Of a stretch of 54,461 nt of DNA, positions 47,801 to 53,800 are shown in pieces. The stretch's first letter is position 1. Each line of letters starts with the position of its first letter. A program made the translations under genes and the position numbers. The stretch covers positions 1 through 54,461 of the forward strand of contig JACONC010000008.1 in the NCBI GenBank assembly GCA_014323925.1. The letters run 5' to 3'. This DNA comes from Chromatiales bacterium (GTDB lineage: Bacteria; Pseudomonadota; Gammaproteobacteria; Poriferisulfidales; Oxydemutatoraceae). The notes beneath the pieces were generated by a model, which was not told the DNA's origin, did not search any database, and saw only the letters and a list, made by a program, of their open reading frames with translations.

Positions 47801-50800
47801 TAGGTTTATTCGGTGCGACCGCTAACAATTCTAAAATAACGAATGTCGGTCTGTTCAATGTAGATATCGCTGGAGATCGGCGGGTAGGTAGTTTAGTCGG
47901 CAACAATAGGAGTCGTATAACGAACAGCTATGCGACCGGTGAGGTGACCGGGGATGATAATGTAGGCGGTTTAGTCGGCGTCAGTAGAGGTAGTATAACG
48001 AACAGCTATGCGGCGGTTGATGTGAGTGGGACGAATAGAGTAGGCGGTTTAGTCGCTGTAAACAGGAATCGTATAACGAACAGCTATGCGACTGGTGATG
48101 TGACGGGGAATGATAGAGTAGGCGGTTTAGTCGCTGAAAATAGGAGTAGTATAACGAACAGCTATGCGACCGGTAATGTGACGGGGAATGATAGAGTAGG
48201 CAGTTTAGTCGGCAACAATAGGAGTAGTGTAACGAACAGCTATGCGACCGGTGATGTCAATGGACAGTTAGGCACTTTACTCGGCTTCAATGAGGGGAGT
48301 ATGGCAAATAGTAAGCATCTGTCCATTGCAGACCTGCAGAGACCTACTATGGCAACTGATATCTATGAACAATGGGATACGGCAGACTGGGATTTCGGTA
48401 CGCAGTCGCAATTCCCGGCACTGAGATATACCAGCGGAGCTGATCCTAACAACCCGACCTGCGGTGATGCTGGGCAACCTAGTTGTGATCAGTTATTAAC
48501 CGATCAATTTCCTAGTTTTTTGGATAGTCTTGCGGTGTTCAATAGTTTATTGTTGCCTGAGTTCGATGCGCAGAGATTGGTCTACGATTTGGTGGTTAGT
48601 GAGACGGTCAATTCAATAACATTGCAAGCAATGGCTACAGGTAGTGTTATTACCATTCGTGGTGATGGCATAGACGAAACAACCGCTGATACGCTGAGTC
48701 AAGAGGTTCTGCTAAGCAGAGATAGTGACATCCTGATTACGATTGAAGTGTCTGATGCAAGAACAGCAAACGGCCACATCTACCGGTTGACCGTTGAGCG
48801 AGTAAATCTACCCGTTTGTATTCAGAGCATAGCAGACACCGATGACGACGGTGTGCCAGCAGCGATAGATATAGATAAAGATGGGGATGGTCTAATAGAA
48901 CTGTGTAGCTTAGAGGGATTGGATGCAATACGCCATCAGCTCGACGGGCGTGGCTATCGCGCAGATAGAGATGCCGACATTATAACGACAGGTTGTCCTG
49001 AGGATCGCTGTCGTGGCTACGAGTTGGTTCGCAGTTTAGATTTTGAACAAGCTCGCAGTTATGACATTGGGCGCATCAATACAACCTGGACGATGGATGC
49101 AGGATGGCTGCCGATCGGCACTAGCACGCAACCATTTGATGTAGTATTTGAAGGCAACGGTCATACGATATCTAACTTAAGGATAGATAGATCTGATGGT
49201 GAGAGGATAGGTCTATTCGGTGCAACCGGCACCAATTCTGATATAACTAATGTGGGTCTGCTCAATGTAGATAACACCGGAAATAATAATGTGGGCAGTT
49301 TAGTCGGCGACAATAGAGGTAGTATAACAAACAGCTATGCGACAGGTAATGTGGATGGGGTCATTGTGGTAAACAGTATAGGCGGTATAGGCGGTTTAGT
49401 CGGCAACAATACGGGTAGTATAACGAACAGCTATGCGACAGGTAATGTGGATGGGCTCATTGAGGTAGGCGGTATGGGCGGAGGCGGTATAGGCGGTTTA
49501 GTCGGTAGAAATACGGGTAGTATAACGAACAACTATGCGATGGGTGATGTTGATGGGAATAATAGTGTAGGCGGTTTAGTCGGCGAAAATAGGGGTAGTA
49601 TAACGAACAGCTATGTGACGGGTGATGTGCATGGGAATTTACGAGTCGGCGGTTTAGTCGGCCAAAATACAGGTAGTATAACGAACAGCTATGCGACCGG
49701 GCGTGTGATGGGATCAACTGGTGTAGGCGGTTTAGTCGGTTTCAATGGCATGATATCTGGCACAATTAACGCTAATATAACGAACAGCTATGCGACCGGT
49801 GATGTGGTGGGAGATAGATTCGTAGGTGCTTTAGTCGGCTTCAATGGTAGATTTCGAGCTGGTCCAGGTAACGCTACCATAACAAACAGCCATGCAACCG
49901 GTAATGTCAATGGGCAGAGACCTGCGGGGCCTGTAAGTGGTTTAGTCGGCGAGAATAGAGGAGGTACTATTACAAACGGTCTTTATCTGTCCATTGAAGC
50001 ACTGCTGTCACCCACTACGGCAACTGGTATATATAGCAGTTGGGATACTGCAGACTGGGACTTCGGTAATACGCAACAATACCCAGCACTGAAATATACC
50101 AGCGGCTCCGATCCTGAAAACCCGGCTTGCGGCATCGCTGGGCAACCGAGCTGCGATAGTTTATTGCCCAATCAATATCCGAGTCTTTTAGATAATCTCA
50201 CAGTGTTCGGTGGTGTATTGACACCTGAGTTTAATCTAGAGACATTGGTCTACGATGTCGAGATTGCTAACCGGGTTACTTTAATAACACTGCAAGCAAT
50301 GGCGATCGATAAGACTATTACCATTCGTAATGATGACATAGGAGAGCAAGTTACCACGAATACCCTCAGTCAGGAGATTCCTGTAACCGCCGCTGCCCGC
50401 ACTATGATTACGATAGAGGTGTCTGAAGCAGATGGCAGGTCGACCGGGATCTATAGGTTGACCGTAGTGCCGCCCAGTAGTGATGCGCGTTTAAGCAATT
50501 TGCAGCTAACCCAAACCGACCGCACACCGCTGCCACTGGATCAGACTTTTGCGCCGCTGGTGACTGCTTATACCGCGCGTGTTGATGAAGGAGTAGCGCA
50601 ACTGCAAGTGATGCCAACCGCGGCTCATCGCGGTGCGACTATCCGAGTGGCTAATCAAACAGTGGCGAGTGGCGGGAGCAGTGGGGATATTATGCTCACT
50701 GCAGGCGCGGTGACAACGATTATGATCGAAGTCACTGCGCAGGACGAAGTCACCACTAGGAACTACACGATAGCTGTGACCCGTCCGCCGAGCAGTGATG

Positions 50801-53800
50801 CGAGCTTGAGTGGTTTGGAACTGGTAGATGTGATAGATGATAATGAACAGACCGTGATAAATATATTTCAACAGTCAAGGACGACCTACACAGTAACTGT
50901 GCCAAATGGGTTAACGCAAACGAGGGTGAAGCCCACGGCGAGCGAAGGTGTTCTGTCAACGATTACGGTGAGTGCCGAGAACTTTGACACAGAGACCGTA
51001 GCGAGTGGTTCGGCAACTGCCGAGTTTGTGCCGCTAGAGGCAGTCGGTGAGCAAACTACGATAACTATAGTGGTGACGGCACCGAATGAAATAACGCAGA
51101 TAACTTATCGCGTATTTTTGATTCGTGTAGGGAGTGCTACGAACAATGACGCGAGCTTAAGTAATTTAGTGCTGAGGCAAACCGACGACACCACACCAAT
51201 TCGATTGGCTGAGAATTTTGCATCAATAACGACTATATATACGGCAGAAGTAGCCAACACGGTCGCGCAAGTGAGGGTGATTCCGACAGCGACTGATCCG
51301 AGTGCGACTATCCGAGTGAATGGTTTTCTAGTTCCAGTGGATAGTAGTAGAGATATTGATTTAATCGAAGGCGGTTTCACGCCGATTACCATTGAGGTGA
51401 CCGCAGAAGACCGGATTACGACTGAGACCTATACAGTGACTGTTCGCCGCGCGCCGAGCAGTGATGCGAGCTTAAGTAATTTAGTGCTAACGCAAAGCGA
51501 TCGAATAACGATTATTCCACTGACTGAGACTTTTGCACCGACAACGACGACCTATACCGCGCAGGTAGTGAACAGTATAGAGCAAGTGCGAGTGATGCCA
51601 ACCGCGAATAACGCAAATGCGACTATTGCGCTGGCAGTGGATAGTAACACGATGATGCGTGGTGATCCGAGTGGCGAGATTGAGCTAACCGAAAACGCGG
51701 TGACAACGATTACGATTGTCGTCACTGCACAAGACCGAGAGACGACAGAGACTTACACAGTGGCTGTGACCCGTGCGCCGAGTAGTGATGCGAACTTGGG
51801 TGATTTAGTGCTAACGCAAGCAGATCGAACAACAATTGAGCTGGATGAGAATTTTGACCCGACAACGACGACCTATACGGTGGAGGTGGAAAACGAGGTA
51901 GCGCAAGTGCGCGTGATGCCAACGGCGGCTCGTCGCAGTGCGACTATCCGAGTGGGTAGTGAAACAGTGGCTAGCGGTGAGAGCAGTACAGAGATTATGC
52001 TAACTGAAGGCGGCGTGACAACGATTACGATTGTCGTCACCGCACAAAACGGCAGAACGAATAAAACTTACGCAATAGCCGTGTCTCGCGAACCCAGCAG
52101 TGATGCGAGCTTGCGTAATTTAGTGCTAACGCAAGTAGATGGAATAGAGATTATTCCACTGGCTGAGGATTTTGCGCCGACAACGACGACCTATACGGTG
52201 CGTGTCGAGAATAGAGTAGCGCAAGTGCGCGTGATACCCACATTGAATAACTCTAATGCGACTATCCGAGTAGGTGAAGATAGGGTGGCTAGCGATAGTC
52301 AGAGTAGAGAGATTGATCTAACCGAAGGTGGCGTGACAACGATTACGGTTGTCGTCACCGCACAAGACAGAGAGACGACAGAGACTTACACAGTGGCTGT
52401 GAGCCGTGCGCCGAGTAGTGATCCGACCTTGCGTGATTTAGTGCTAACGCAAAGCGATGGGACAACAATTCAGCTCGATGAGACTTTTGCATCGACAACA
52501 ACGACCTATACCGCGCGTGTAGAGAATAGAGTAGTGCAAGTGCGAGTGATACCCACAGTGACGAATGAGAATGCAACTATCCGAGTAGGTAGTGAAACAG
52601 TAGCTAGTGGTGGGACTAGTGGAGAGATTGATCTAACCGAAGACGGAGTGACAATGATTACGATTGCTGTCACTGCACAAGACAGAGAGACGACGGAGAC
52701 TTACACAGTGGCTGTGACCCGTGCGCCGAGTAGTGATGCGAGCTTGCGTGATTTAGTGCTAACGCAAACGGATAGCACACCAATTGAGCTGGATGAGATG
52801 TTTGCGCCGACAACGACGACCTATACAGCGAATGTAGCTAATATGATAGCGCAAGTGCGAGTGATACCAACAGCGGCTCACCCTAATGCGACTATCACAG
52901 TGGATGGCAATACAGAGAGCAGTGGTACTCCGAGTAGAGATATTACGCTAACCGAAGGTGGAGTGACAACAATTACGATAGTCGTCACTGCACAAGACAG
53001 AGAAACGACAGAGACTTACACAGTGGTTGTGCCCCGTGCGCCAAGCAGTGATGCAACCTTAGCTAACTTGGCGGTGTCGGAAGGAGAATTAACACCACCC
53101 TTTAGGAGTAATGAGGTGATTTATAGTGTGTCGGTAGTCAATGCGACAGCAACGATGACCGTGACGCCGACGGCAAATAATGCCAATGCAACTATCACAG
53201 TAGATGATGAGACAGTAGTGAGTGGTAGCGCAAGTAGTGCCATTAGCTTAGCCGAAGGTGAAGTCACCACAATTACGATAGTAGTGACCGCTCAAGACAC
53301 CACGACCAATACCTATACGATAGCAGTGAGCCGTGACCCAAGTGTCGATGCGAGTTTGAGTAATTTAATGCTAACGCCAGGCACACTAAGCGAGACCTTT
53401 GGTAGCACAACACTGAACTATACAGTATCGGTTGTTAATGCCATTGACGCACTAACCGTGACGCCGACGGCGTCTAATGCCAATGCAACTATCGCAGTGG
53501 ATAGCATAGAGGTGGCGAGTGCGCGTGCAAGTCAACCCATTGAATTAGCCGAAGGTGAAGTCACCACAATTACGATAGTGGTGACCGCCCAAGACAGCAC
53601 GACCAATACCTATACGATAGCAGTGCGCCGAGCACCGAGTAGTGATGCGACCTTAGCTAACTTGGCGGTGTCGGAGGGAGAATTAAGCGAGCCCTTTATG
53701 AGCACGATAAGGACCTATACGGTATCGGTTGAAAATGATGTTGCGAGTCTAACCGTGACGCCGACGGCGTCTAATGCCAATGCAACTATCGTATTGGATA

